Shown: one piece after another, positions 49,701 through 61,680 of the stretch
How positions within the stretch are numbered: the first letter of the stretch is position 1
Layout of the letters: each line of letters opens with the position of its first letter
Assembly (NCBI GenBank): GCA_047495785.1
Contig: JBLDXI010000003.1
Span: 4,154,001 to 4,218,000 of the forward strand
Reading direction: 5' to 3'
Source: Lepidodermella squamata
Taxonomy: Eukaryota; Gastrotricha
DNA: 64,000 nt
The notes under the pieces: model-generated
What the model saw: the letters and a program-made list of their open reading frames with translations, nothing else
Database searches by the model: none
Told to the model about the DNA's origin: nothing
Translations under genes and position numbers: made by a program

Positions 49701-52700
49701 GACCTTCCGCTCGACCATGTGGCGCAAGGTTGAAGAGAAGTCGCGCCGTGGTGAAGTCAAGGTCGACGTCAACGGCCGTGTCTACGCCGCTGGCTACACC
49801 CTTGACCACCCTGAGGTTATGATGAGCCGTGGCGAATACCGCCTCCGTCTCCGCGTCGACACCCCAGTTGAAGGCTACAAGACCTCGACCGTCATGTTCT
49901 GGATCAAGCCGTGCAAGGACGGTATGCAAGGTATCGCCGCCGTTCTCGGCCTCACCGACGCCCATCCCGACATCAAGGAACAGCGCACCCAGATGCAGTT
50001 CGCCTACCAGATCGGCGAAGAGAAGAAGGGCGGTATCATGTTCTCGGCTCGCGGTGAACGCAACTACGAACAGGACAAGCTGATGCGCGAAGCTTCGCTC
50101 ATCTTCAACATGCCTCGCCTCAACTTCACCATCGACATTGAATCTACCCGCGTCCCCGAAAAGGGCAACGGCTGGATCGAATACCGTAGCAAGCGGTAAG
50201 ACTCTCGCAATTATTAATGTATCAGATGTTTATACAACTATTTTTCTTACAGCAACGGTGAATGGCGCGTTGAATGGGCTGGTTCGGGCAACACCCGTAA
50301 GGCCGGCAACGCCCACATTGAGATCCGCGGCAAGACTGTTGAACGCGAAGAGCCCATCATCATCCGTCTGTCTGGCAACCATGACCTGACCGCTGAGACC
50401 AAGGAAATCGGTGGCCAGATCGCGACCAACCTGCCCGGCTACGACCGCATCCGCCTCCGCTACACCCAGGGCCTCGATGAAGATGGCAACATCGCCAACA
50501 CCGTCGAGCTGATGATGCCCAACAGCCAGATCGTCCGCGCTGAGCTCGCCGTCGGCTTCACCGTCGACCAGGCCGACCTCAAGTTCAAGTTCGAATCGCC
50601 GTTCGAAGCCGTCCGCGAAATGAAGGCCGAGCTCGAGGTTAAGATGGAAGCGCCCAAGTACTCGATCGACCTCAAGTTCAACCGCAACGAGCGCAAGTAC
50701 GTCATCCAGATTTCGGCCGACAAGACCGAAGAATCGCTGAGCGGTGACATCAACATCGAAACCCCGTTCCCGGCTCTGGCCAGCGCCTCCGGCTCGTTCA
50801 AGCGCACCGGCAGCCTGCTGTCCGAGGAGGGCTCGAAGACCACCGCCGAACTGCTCGTCAACAAGGACTGGACCCTGAAGGTCGACTCTGAAGGCAAGCT
50901 ACGCGGCGAAGGCCCCCGCTTCGTCTCGTCTCGCATCACCACCAAGTCTGACACGTACATCTTCGAAGTCAACAAGCAACCCGGCAAGTTCGAAGCTAAG
51001 CTGCCGCTGCCCTACTGCACCATCCACTACACCGGTGAGATCAACACCGCCAACAACATCCACGCCGAACTGAAGAAGCACCACGACTGCTCGCCGTACA
51101 GCGTTCAGGGCGACCTGACCATCTCGCTGAGCGACAACAAGCAGCTGCTGCTGAACCTCGAGACTCCGATCCCATACTTCACCAAGGTCAGCGCCAACAT
51201 CACCTACGACTTTGACGAGGCCATCTACCAGATCGAGCAGCGCATGCCCCCGACCGGTCTGTACATCAACATCAAGCGTGAAGATCACCCGCTCAAGATT
51301 GAGGCGACGATGAATGCTGAAGACAAGTCGGCGACTCTGCTGATGACCGTCCGCGGCATCACCGTCCGTGGCGACGCCCGTGTCGGAAATACCGAGGGTG
51401 GCCACATCGACCTGACCATCGAGACCCCGGTTGTTAACATCGAAATGCGCAACAAGCGTGAAGGCCCGTGGTCCAAGCCGACCAACGTTGAAGCCAGCCT
51501 CACCGCTGCCGGCCTCGACGTCTACTCGCTCTCTGGCAACTGGGACCTTACTACCTACCCGGCCGCCTACACCTTCAACGCTGAGGGCTCTCTGCTGTCC
51601 AAGCCTGCCAAGCTCGAGCTCGAGGGTACCACCCAGCACCCGATGAGCTGGACCCGCCAGTCTAAGGTCAAGTTCGGCCAGCGCACCCACGAAACCAAGA
51701 TCGAGATGCAAGGCCAGAAGCTGACCATCGACTACAAGAACTCCGAGAAGCGCTCCTTCACCGTCTCCATGGCGGCGAACCCGTCCGCCGACAGCGAACG
51801 CAAGACATTCCAGTCTAGCTTCGAACTGCAACAGAGCGGCTACACCGATCGGTTCAGCAGCCTGAAGTGGAACGAAAAGTACACCATCCCGGCCGCTGTT
51901 GACGCGTCGAAGATGCGCGAGAACCCTCGCGAATTCCTGCGCACCCTCTTCTCGCACATCGAGTGGGACCAGAAGCTCGAAGTCGACGGCTCGCACAAGT
52001 ACTCGTCCGTTGGCAGCCTCGAGCTCGCCATGCCCCGTGACGCCACCATGGTCGGCCTTAAGGTCAACTATGAATCGAACCGCGCCTGGAACGACAAGAA
52101 GTACCACGTTATCCTCAAGGTAAATTATCGAACCCCATCATCTTTATAGCTCTATTGTTAAATTTTGCGTCTGACAGGTCAACAAGCCCGATGAAAACCC
52201 GACTCAGGTCGAAATGAAGCTCGACATCAATGGCGAGAAGAAGGTCGACGTCAAGGGTACCATCAAGCGTGTTGAAAAGTTCTCGCGCTACGCTGAGATC
52301 AAGCTCGACTTTGAAGCGCCGAAGCAGATGACCTTCCACGTTTCTCGCGACGCCACCGACCCGACCAACCGTGTCTGGAAGGCCCTGATCAACTTCGACC
52401 GCTCCGTCGATGCTGAGGGTACCCAGTGGCAGCTGAACGTCAAGCCTGAGGATGGTGTCAAGGCTCGCGGTTTCGACCTGAAGCTGACCGCCACCCGCCC
52501 GGACAAGGAATACCTCAACGTTGAAGTCGGCTACAAGCGCAGCCTCGAAAAGGCCTTCGAAATCGCCTACCATCTGTTCGCCAAGACCGCCAACATGGAC
52601 AAGAAGTACGGCTTCAGCCACAAGCTCAGCGTTGAGAACATGGTTGTTGACAGCAAGTTCATGTGGGCTGCTCTCACCCGTGACATCAAGGTCGACGTTC

Positions 52701-54543
52701 AGGCTGGCTACGAACAGGGCAAGCGCATCTTCATCAAGAGCGTCTACGACCTCGGCACCCCGTCGAGCCGTCTCGAGGAGGAAATCGAATGGTCTGATGG
52801 CAAGATCACCGGCTTCGTCCAGCTCGGTGACAAGAAGGTCGTCTTCGACGGTGTCATGAAGCCCACCGATCGTAACAACTACGAACTTGACGTCAAGGTC
52901 AAGGGCGACGTTGATGCTCAGTTCTCGTTCGAGAAGAAGTGGTCCGAGGAAACCAAGAACCGCACCTACCACGCTATGCTGAAGACCAACGCCGGCGAGA
53001 TCGAATGGACCAGCCACCGCTACCTGGCCGATCCGATCCGCAGCCGCGGCATCCTCGTCCGCTGGCGCAAGACTGACTGGAACGCCAACGAGCAGACCCA
53101 GGTCTACCTGTACGGTGAGGTCAACATGGCCGCCCCGTCTGGCCGCGTCCAGATGGTCTCGGACTTCCGCAACTTCGACTACTCGGCCCGCGTTGAGCAC
53201 GGCGAGAACGGTGCCAAGGAGATCATTGCCAGCTTCAACGACGAAGGCAAGAAGTCTCTGATCACCCTCGCCATGGACCCGCTCCACAACTCGGTTGATC
53301 TGCTCTCGATCCGCGCCGACGGCAGCCGCCTCAAGGTCCACAGCCACATCGTCTCGACCAAGTACGGCTACTTCGAAGCTAAGCGCATGGCCAAGCCCGA
53401 TAGCACGTACGAAAACCTCGTCCGTCTGACCGTCAGCCTCGACCCGGCTCAGCTGCACGCCAACCTCAAGTACAACACCCAGTTGGCCGAAATCCTGCGC
53501 GAGTACGTCAACCGCCGCCGCGAACAGGCCCAGGAAATGCTCGGCAAGTACAAGGACAACGTTCCTCAGGGTATGCAGACCGTCCGCGACATCATGCTAA
53601 TGGAACAGCTCGTTAAGCCCTTCGTCAGCGCTATGCGCGACGAGCGCAAGCAGCTGCGCGAAGCCGAGCGTGCCAAGTGGCGCGAAATCGCCAAGGAGTG
53701 GTACGAATCGCCGGTCATGAAGAAGCTCTTCTCCGACCGCGTTCCCGACTTCGACGCCTCCATCGTCGGCCGCTGGTTGTCTGACGCCCAGACCGCCGTC
53801 TCGTCGGCTGTTGAAACCTCCGTCGACCGCGCCATCGTCGCCATCGGCCAGGCTGTTCGCCAGTTCGTCAAGAACGACCTTCTGCCCGATATGCGTGAAC
53901 TTCGCATGAAGGCTGCCGCCAGGCTGTCCAACAACGCCGTCACCGGTGCTCTTGCTGGCGTCCGCGACACCGCCCGCGCCTACGCCCTCGAGGCCATGGA
54001 ACGCCTGCGTGAACGCACCTGGACCTCGTGCCTGCTCGGCTACCTGAAGAAGATGCCCGAAAAGCTGGCTGCCCGCTTCCCCGACAACGAGAACCTCCAG
54101 GTTATCCGTGAGCGCCTTGCCAAGGCTGTTTCGAACGTCCGCGAATACTTCGCCGAGATGCGCGATCGCTACGTCAACGTCGACACCAAGACCAACCCGG
54201 TGCTGTCTGGCATCCGCGAAACCATCGCCAACGCTCAGATCAACTACAGCGAAGGTGAGGTCGACGCTAAGATCCCGCTGCCGGAGAACAAGTACCGCTC
54301 TCTGAAGACCCCGGCCTCGCTCGCCCGCCGTGTCGAAGCCGTCCGTGAGCTGCTTGAACGCGGTAAGATTGGCTTTTGCTCAAATAACATCGCAAATTCT
54401 TATGATTTTTCTTTACAATATCAGGTGTTGCTGCTGTCAAGGCTCGTCTTGCCAACCCCCGCGCCAGCGAACTGACCCTTCGCCGCATCTACGGTATGAT
54501 GCAGTACTTCCGCGCTTCGCAGCTGAAGTACCTGTTCCTGTGA
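43753..54543 (+). CDS. Large lipid-transfer protein, apolipophorin/apoB-like
   Basis: Nine exons (43753-43804, 43857-43919, 43981-44341, 44452-45066, 45123-46748, 46809-50195, 50253-52119, 52178-54362, 54425-54543) close to 3424 residues. A 17-residue signal peptide (MQAAVCFLFLLVAGISA) is followed by the N-terminal lipoprotein domain of the vitellogenin/MTP/apoB superfamily: YEQGKTYTYDV at the start, then a helical region with LSKEEIAKVFEAA and paired Cys, up to about residue 780. The remaining 2600 residues are amphipathic beta-strand lipid-binding sequence and a helical C-terminus. No cysteine-rich von Willebrand D domain is seen, unlike vitellogenin and insect apolipophorin. The length fits apolipophorin (about 3300) rather than vitellogenin (1500-1800). 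The protein would carry lipid in body fluid. Codons are almost all C-ending, unlike neighbouring genes, indicating very high expression. Confidence 0.88.
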
Positions 54544-54992
54544 GCGACGATTTTTTACTAGCAACCAACAACCCCCAGCCGCTGTATACATGATTTGACA
54601 ATATCTGACATATTGATGACTTGATACGCTTATAGTTGAGCGCGTCTTTGCCTTGTGCTTCATCGCCAAGTTGCGATCTTCACGGCCTGACTGTAGTCTT
54701 ATACAAAACCTAAATGAATATGACGGCCCGCAACAGTGATGAAGCTTCGGCATCGGCGCCTGATATAGCTTTATCAAATATTTGCTACGCACAAATTTTA
54801 GTCACATAGCGCTTCCTTCTCCTTTTGATAATCTTGTACATTATTATATTATATTGGTACTTGAAATTGGTTATGATTCTGCAATGCAACAAAAAAAAAC
54901 AATACAAAAAATGAACTTTGACTTGTAAAGAAAATATTGATATTGAATGATGCAGATCCATTTTTAAAATGGTCTGTTGATGTAATCAATTA

Positions 54993-54998
54993 AATAAA
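54993..54998 (+). terminator. Polyadenylation signal of lipid-transfer protein gene
   Basis: AATAAA about 450 bp after the stop codon, in AT-rich sequence before the convergent LRR gene. Confidence 0.4.
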
Positions 54999-55040
54999 AT
55001 GGTGCTGCAATGGTTTTAAACTCTTTGTCTTGAATTTTAC

Positions 55041-57658
55041 TCATAAAAGTAACCAGTCTATTTCAACAATAAGATGAGTGAAGAACATAATTTGGTCAAA
55101 TCGGTGATGCCATGACACTTGCGGTATTCGCGTTAACCGCCGCCCATTTCTGAACATCTTGAACTTGACGAATTCGAAACAAATCAAAAGCAAACGCAGC
55201 CTGGAATTAAAACCCGGAGTCATAACAATAATGTGTGAATGTGAAATTAAAACCTGTAGATCAGGCGGCGGAGGTGGCGGTGGTTCGCTCGGCGCACCTT
55301 GAGCTGCAGCTGCGCCATTGGCTTTTCAAATGGAAAATCATAGATACATTTTCAATAATCAAAAAGCAGTTTATTTACCTTTATCCTTTTCTTTATCACC
55401 CTTCTCACTTTTTCCGCCAGCTTTCCCAGGGGGCGTTTTGTCTCTCGGAGATTTCCTTTCGCCAACACTATTCTTTCGCTCCTTAGGCGATTTCGCACCA
55501 TCACCACGCTTTTTTCCTTTAGGGGTAACACTAGGCGGGCGAGATTTTTCGTTTCCTTCTATTTTCTGCAGAATCTCTGATGAAGGAACGTGAACTCTGA
55601 AAAAGGTTAGAGTTTGCAATCGCAGTCAATTACTGTCAGGCTTTCTTACTTAAGCGGCACTGTGGAGGATGATCCGAAGACGAGAGGTGCTGTATTGAAA
55701 GCTGACTCAAATAGGACAACTCGATCCAAAACCGTGATTGTTGCTTCGGCAGCGACAGGGGCGCCTTTTTTGCTCTATTTTTTAGCAAAATGCATCAATA
55801 GAATATTATTTTCCTCAAAATAATATAATCCTTCTACCTTGTCTTTATCTTTATCCTTCTCCTTTTCTTTCTCTTTCTCTTTCTTGTCTTTTTCCTTGTC
55901 ATGATCACGTGATTTCTTGTTGGTCGAAGGTGGTCTGGAGCTCTCTGGAGTTACGATGCTTCGCTGCGCAAGAAAAATATTTGAATTCAATCTTCAAAAA
56001 TGCTGGAACAACTAACCACTATGAGTACAATAGCCACGCGGAAAGAAGAAGATTCCAGTGAATTCCTGAGAATTTCCACGCCAGAAGTGCTGATTATGGG
56101 TAGAAAATGAGTGGCCATATTCATGTTGGCGTTGAACTTCAATGCCGTGGAGCAGATTCTAACAGTGGAACCGAGCGAATCTCGCTCGATGCAAGGACTA
56201 AGCTTCTCGGCTGCAGCTTGGCCCTTTCCAGCCTTCGGATTAGAATTCTGAGCCGCTACTTCTACGGGCGCCTTGCAAACGAAAATATTATGATGTCTTT
56301 GTTATCGTAATTTTTTACTCACATCGGTCACTGGTTGGTTGAAAATGGTTGATGCAAATTCATTGCTCTGTGCAACCAAAGCTGCAGGGACGATAAGTTC
56401 CACTCGAAAAAACCAGTCTGCGGGCAACTGAGTTAGCTCATTAACTGGTGGTTGAGGCAAACCGACGATCGGAGCAATTATCCGCAATTGAAATTGTGAT
56501 TGCGATTTAACATTATCTGCTTTATCTAAATAGCGAAGATATTATAGGAATTTTCAGCAGGTCTTGTAAATTACTCTGAGATATAGCAGTTGCGATCGGA
56601 TAGGCGCTGAGAGTTTCGTCTGCGGCAATGGGTTGATCATCAAGAGAATTCAAATGACCAAGCTTTTGTACAATAGTCGTTCTATAAGCTGCCGTCAACT
56701 GCAAAAAATGAAATTGGAGAATGCAAGTAATGATAATATAATGACAATAACAATGAAAACTTACAGCAACAGGATTACCCGTCAGCACGAGGGCTTTTAA
56801 TCGAGGTAACTCCGAAATTTTCTCCAATAGCGATGAAAAATCCGATAAATTATTGTAGGAGAAATCGAGCGACGTTAAATTAGACCTATTATAGCTCAAA
56901 CTTTAGTTTCACTTGTTTTATAACAACTTTCGTTACCAGCAATACGGCTGAAACCATTCAATATTGTTCATTGAATTTCTGCCCAAACCAAGGTGTTTCA
57001 GCTTAGGCATTCCCTTTTTCAGCGCTTCCCCACTTTGATTTGTGAATGATATTTGATTGCTGTTCAGTTCGAGAAGCTGAAAGATCAGCATTCACATATC
57101 TATTATGCGATGAAAAAATATTTTATTACGACAAGTGAAGACGGTAGAGTTGATGGATCGACATCGGTAATGAAATTTCCAGACAACACCAGTTCCTCCA
57201 AGAAAGGAAACCTCCTGAATGTCGCGTCCACGTTATTGAGCTAATGGCATATAATAAAAACACAAGAATAAGTACAGCCTCACGAGGCAAGCGTACTATG
57301 TCTACCTTTTTGTCCACAATCCTCAATGACTTGATAAACGAGAAGAAGAAATCATCAGTAAGCTGTTTTGATGATGTGGCCAAAAGCTCCTTTAGTTCGA
57401 TAGCCTCGTCAGACCAATCGTCCGTAACCTTCCACAGTGATTTATTGTCACGCAGCAAATGTAGTACGTCATCGCAACTTTTCTCACGCACAATCATATA
57501 AGGATCAGGATCCAGAGCATTCTGTAAATAAGCAGAGCCTGTAATTGAAATCGGAGCAGCGGATATTCACTAACGTCAGTCAGCTTCTCCGAATGTAGAT
57601 TCTGAGGATGACGAAGGGAATCGATTAGCTGCTGAATCAAGAAGTTAGCGGATTCCAT
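55041..57658 (-). CDS. Leucine-rich-repeat protein, LRRC43-like
   Basis: Read from ATG 57658 (MESANFLIQQLIDSL), with exons near 57658-57575, 57522-57303, 57241-57170, 57079-56938, 56884-56762, 56700-56580, 56519-56325, 56272-55970, 55965-55840, 55790-55650, 55605-55375 and 55320-55041. The middle holds four or five LRR motifs (FLEELVLSGNFIT, LKHLGLGRNSM, LTSLDFSYNNLS, LKALVLTGNPVA) closed by a cap with YRTTIVQKLGHLNSLDDQPI. The C-terminal third is Lys/Asp/Glu-rich (KEKDKDKD) and ends near a run of seven Pro. The order resembles LRRC43, a ciliated-cell protein; the name is tentative. It is divergent from IFT22 with 417 bp between the two ATGs. Confidence 0.6.
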
Positions 57659-57748
57659 TTCCTCTTAACCAATTTCAGACTCAAACGCTAGGGCCCCGGT
57701 AACAAAATTTGTCTAGGGCTGGTGAAAAATTTAGCGCCAAGATATGCC

Positions 57749-57761
57749 GTTACCAGGCAAC
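57749..57761. promoter_or_regulatory. Candidate RFX X-box between LRR gene and IFT22
   Basis: GTTACCAGGCAAC fits the X-box form GTNRCC-N(0-3)-RGYAAC exactly, with a 1-nt spacer. It lies in the 417-bp spacer between two divergent genes, one of which (IFT22) is a known class of X-box target. RFX factors drive cilium genes across animals. Confidence 0.6.
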
Positions 57762-58075
57762 ACGTAAATAGGCAATATTATTATTTTCAAGTAAAATAAT
57801 TAAAATAATATTTCAGTTTTTCGATTTTAATTTTGGTGAAAACCCTTATCCTGGCGACGTTTACATTACTCCACGACCGCTTGCTTCTCTCCGCAGCTTT
57901 TCTTCACGGCGTTACCCTGCGATAACTTTTTAGGTCTCCCTCATTGTCATAATGCATGTCATTTACATTTATTCATTCTTATAGCATCTACGTTCTCATT
58001 TTGTCTTCTATTTAGTCTATAGAGGTCATTGCAGGTCTTTAAAACTTCTACAGCTTTTTTTTCTGGTAGGTAGAT

Positions 58076-58855
58076 ATGTTGAAGTCTAAGGTAGTTGTTC
58101 TTGGACCACAGGAGTCTGGGAAATCATTGCTCTCCAACTTCTTATCCGATGCTAAAGATGCCTCGGTTACCAATTACAGGCCAACTCAAGGTGTCAGGAT
58201 TTTAGAATTTCAAATGGCTGGCGGTGGAGGCCCCAAGGGTGATGTTGAAGTTGAACTGTGGGATGTTTCTGGATCACCACGATATGAAGCTTGGTTTGTT
58301 GGGTGTTTAGCTTGCATATATTTTCAATTTCTAAACATATCGTTCTACAGTTGGCCGGCGATAGCACGTAATGTATCCGCGATGCTATTCGTTTTCAATC
58401 CTAACGTAAAAGGACAGGAAAAGGATTTAGAGCGATAGTACGTCAACTTACTTTGAGTCAGATTGTGATTGAACGAATTTATGAATAGTTTCAGAACATT
58501 TGCCGACTGGTCCGGCTTGCCAATAACTTCTTGTTTAGTCTGCTCATTTGCCACGCGCCGAAGTGACCCTCAGTTGTCTGCCATTCGTAAGCTTGCTTTA
58601 ATCAAAATTCACATGAATGTTAATCGAAAGTTTTGGCAGCTCCATCGATGGCTTCGATTCCGTCTGTAAGTTTTCTGATGAAAGGCGTGTTGACATGGGA
58701 AATGAAGCGAAAACTTCTTTATTTATCAGGTATCTGCAAGTCGTGAAGATAATGGCGACAATATTCGAAACGAATTTGTTCGTCTAGTTTCTCGCGCGAT
58801 GGATGCTGCTAATAAAAAGCGCGATCAGCAAGAGCTGAGCGTAATGAACAATTAG
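58076..58855 (+). CDS. IFT22: Intraflagellar transport protein 22 (RABL5)
   Basis: Exons 58076-58293, 58351-58437, 58489-58586, 58631-58665 and 58730-58855 join in frame to 187 residues (human protein 185). The start MLKSKVVVLGPQESGKSLLSNFL holds the P-loop, followed by PTQGVRILEF, VELWDVSGSPRYEACWPA (switch II region) and MLFVFNPN. The C-terminus DNIRNEFVRLVSRAMDAANKKRDQQELS matches the family's helical end. IFT22 is a Rab-like small GTPase subunit of the IFT-B complex that moves cargo along cilia. The third exon starts after ...ATGAATAG; the nearer TTTCAG acceptor would create a stop. Confidence 0.95.
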
Positions 58856-58977
58856 GAGAATATCTTTATACACTAGCTCTTCATGTTTGTATATTAGTCA
58901 CGGTTTTATTATTATTGTCATGTCATTTGAACTGAGATCTCAAATATGATAATTTGTGCATTATTTAAGCATTCATA

Positions 58978-59483
58978 TCAAACTAGCTTGAAGTTTGGGG
59001 CTAACAATAAAATTGCAGCCACTAATAGCAACCTTATTTCTACTCTTTGAGCAGAAAATGCAATATTGCAAAAGTTCACTCGGCAACAGTTTATCGTCCA
59101 TCCCTCCGTTGAATTAGCGGCGAACTGTCCGCTTGTGCATGTTACCGCACAGAATCTGTAACCAGTCCCAGAGTTCGCCAGTTTAGTAACAGACTAGGAA
59201 AATGCCAGGGTAAAATGGTACAACAGCTCCTGGAAAGCTATATTAATTACCACGCAATAAGTGTCTGCAGCACTGCAGTTTCGAATGTAAGTGTTTGGAC
59301 TAGCTTGAATATCGAGTGTTGTACAGAGAGCCGCTGATGTGGTGCATTGATAACATTGCAGAGCTTGACCTGAAATATAAGGAACCTTGAAAACAATTTG
59401 CGCGCCTTAACTGCGTTGAAACCTGCTTCCAGGTAGCATGACAAAATGACCGTCGTGATTAATGCAAGTACCGTGAACTGCAT
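58978..59483 (-). CDS. Ly6/three-finger GPI-type protein (copy 4)
   Basis: Exons 59483-59423, 59369-59251 and 59193-58978 join in frame to 131 residues. Signal peptide (MQFTVLALITTVILSCYLEA), LQCYQCTTS, DTYCV at the conserved phase-0 intron, CAVTCTSG, and the closing CCRVNFCN box. The hydrophobic tail (LLLVAAILLLA) predicts a GPI anchor. It converges on IFT22 with 122 bp between stop codons. Confidence 0.9.
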
Positions 59484-59834
59484 TGTTATAGAGTACGGTT
59501 ATTAACAAGATTTTCTGATAAGTCGATAAAGATTCAATAAATATTTTGCAGAAATTTAACGGTTTTCATTATTTGTGTTAAACTGGGATTAGGATGAACT
59601 TAGCAGTTAGCAGTAAGTGTAACTGCTAAGTGTAAAGATAACTTCGGTATCTACGCGAAGATGGCATGCGATATCAAAACAATGGCACCGCTGCACTCAT
59701 TTGGTAAATAGTAAACAATTTGTCAGGTAACACGTTGGATAGGGATTTTTATCAATTTATACCCGTGAAACACACTAGGCTAGTTGATAGGTAGTCGCGA
59801 GCAACACATTATTTTCTCATCTATTTCAAAGGTC

Positions 59835-60414
59835 ATGTCGGAAAAAAGTATTGTTTCAAAGCCGAAAGCCCTAGTATCACTCGCATGCGTATTCTTTCTG
59901 GTGGCCGGTATAATAAAATGGAAATATTCTTATCGTATACCCGTATGTATCATATAACCATACAGGAGCCGGGGCCATTCAGTGTTACCAATGCACCGGC
60001 GCCGCAGGGTGCACAACAGCGCAAGGTAGACCAATAAGCCATCTTGTCTTCTTGCCTAATTTGAAACTTCATTTCAGCAACCCAAGTTACGTGTGACTCG
60101 ACAGCTCCGTATTGTGTGGTAAAAGCCTCATTTTTGAATTTTTATTGGAATCATCAACCCAATTATTGATACAGTCGGTTAGAGTTCAAACCAATTCTTT
60201 GCCCCAACGGTATTGTGCTACGGCTTGCACCGGAAATAGCACGATTTTGACGGCATCAACAACCGTGAACAACACTTATAGCACTATCGGACTGTATTGC
60301 TGTGGCACGAGCTTCTGCAATCGGTCGATGAGCATTTGGCCTGATCCGAATGCATTCCTGATTCCAATTATCTTGTCAATTGGATCAATTGGATACGGAT
60401 GGCTTAGAGGCTAA
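59835..60414 (+). CDS. Ly6/three-finger GPI-type protein (copy 5)
   Basis: Exons 59835-59907, 59966-60025, 60078-60118 and 60175-60414 join in frame to 137 residues. Signal peptide (LVSLACVFFLVAG), IQCYQCTGAAGC, APYCV at the conserved intron, CATACTGN, and the closing CCGTSFCN box. A hydrophobic tail (FLIPIILSIGSIGYGW) fits GPI attachment. It has one extra 52-bp intron in the first finger. Head-to-head with copy 4, 352 bp apart. Confidence 0.9.
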
Positions 60415-60525
60415 AAAGCATCTTAAAAGACTGACGAGATGGTTTTATTTTTTATTTTGAAAGCTTAAAGCTGAAGTAGGATGGTTATTGTTCGCTGAAT
60501 AAAAAGTTTTTTTTCATTGCATGAT

Positions 60526-61086
60526 TCAACCACGCGTCGGGAAAAAATGGGCAGCAGTGAGACCTGAGATGATAATTACAGAAGTTTCGAACTTCCTCAC
60601 AGGAACCATTGGAGAGCTGTTGCAAATTGATGTTGTGTCGTTGCAGCAATAGCGGTGAGTGACGTAGAGACCCATTTTAAATTCCTCAGTTAGGCAATTC
60701 CTCACGCATCCTCGGTTAGTTCCAACAGCAAATCCATGAGTTATCTAAATTGTTTTAACCGCGTTTATAAAGAGATTGCTGACGGTATCAAATTGAACTT
60801 ACGTAGCAGGAATATCCCTTCTTTTCGTCACAATCCACTATCTATCACATAGGAATAAATTTCATGCTAAATAGCGATTATTTGGGAAGAAGAGATATTA
60901 CCATGGGCGTTTCAAATGCACAGTAAACGCATAGGTAACATCGCAGCCCTCCTAGTTGATTGAAATCAGTGTTTAAATTTATCGAATCGAATATTCGAAA
61001 TCAAACTTGCCAACAACTTTGAAGAGTAGCGCGAAGATTAAAGGACCGAAAAGGCAGGTTATGTAAAATTTTGAGGCTGGTTTCAT
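60526..61086 (-). CDS. Ly6/three-finger protein (copy 6)
   Basis: Exons 61086-61011, about 60951-60902, 60841-60803 and 60744-60526 join in frame to about 127 residues. Signal peptide (CLFGPLIFALLFKVVG), LRCYLCVYC, YSCY at the conserved intron, CVRNCLTE, and the closing CCNDTTSICN box. The tail is less hydrophobic than in the other copies (VIIISGLTAAHFF), so GPI anchoring is less certain. The first intron uses a GC donor (GGCAAGT). Like copy 5 it has an additional intron in the first finger, so copies 5 and 6 are probably closest relatives. Confidence 0.82.
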
Positions 61087-61680
61087 GTCTCGGCTGAATA
61101 CTGGATAAACATTTCTAATCCCATTTATTTGCGGATACGTTTAGGTCGCATTATATTGTCCAGCGGATGACCCGCGGCTTAGAACAAGGTGTTGGGTGAA
61201 CTTGCCGCATGCAAGCTGCTTCGTTCTCCTCGAGCTGACCCAGCGCTTCAGGTTTTGTCACGTTTTCGTTACACGGCTCTCAAAAGACTGGTCTCTCGCG
61301 GGTTTAAGGTTGATAAGCCTCGATGCTATAGGTGAAACTCAGCTATCCGCATTCAGCGCTCGATATAACCCTTTTCGATCAAGTTTTTTCTCAATTTTAT
61401 CACTTCAGCTGCATAACCAAGGACAGTGTAAAAATTTATTTGCAAATGCTTAACTGTAAGCTCAGCTTCTCTTGTAAACACCTTGCTGTAAGAAAATTAA
61501 TTCAACATTTCGAACTTGTAAAAAATAAGAAGTTGGATATTTACTAAGTGGTAATTATTACGGTACGAATTTTATGGTTGAGTGATTTTCCATTAACAAC
61601 AGACAACAACAAAGCTGATTTGCGAATCAGGAATGGCATTTTGTATTTTCGCTCAGCATATATTGGCAATAAGACGCTTT

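Noticed and set aside
45100-53458. Very long minus-strand open frames (up to 1056 codons) opposite the lipid-transfer protein gene
   Set aside because: They are a by-product of the extreme codon bias of the plus strand: TTA, CTA and TCA codons are nearly absent, so the antisense frame lacks stops. The translations are repetitive Val/Asp/Gly/Ala-rich and have no domains.
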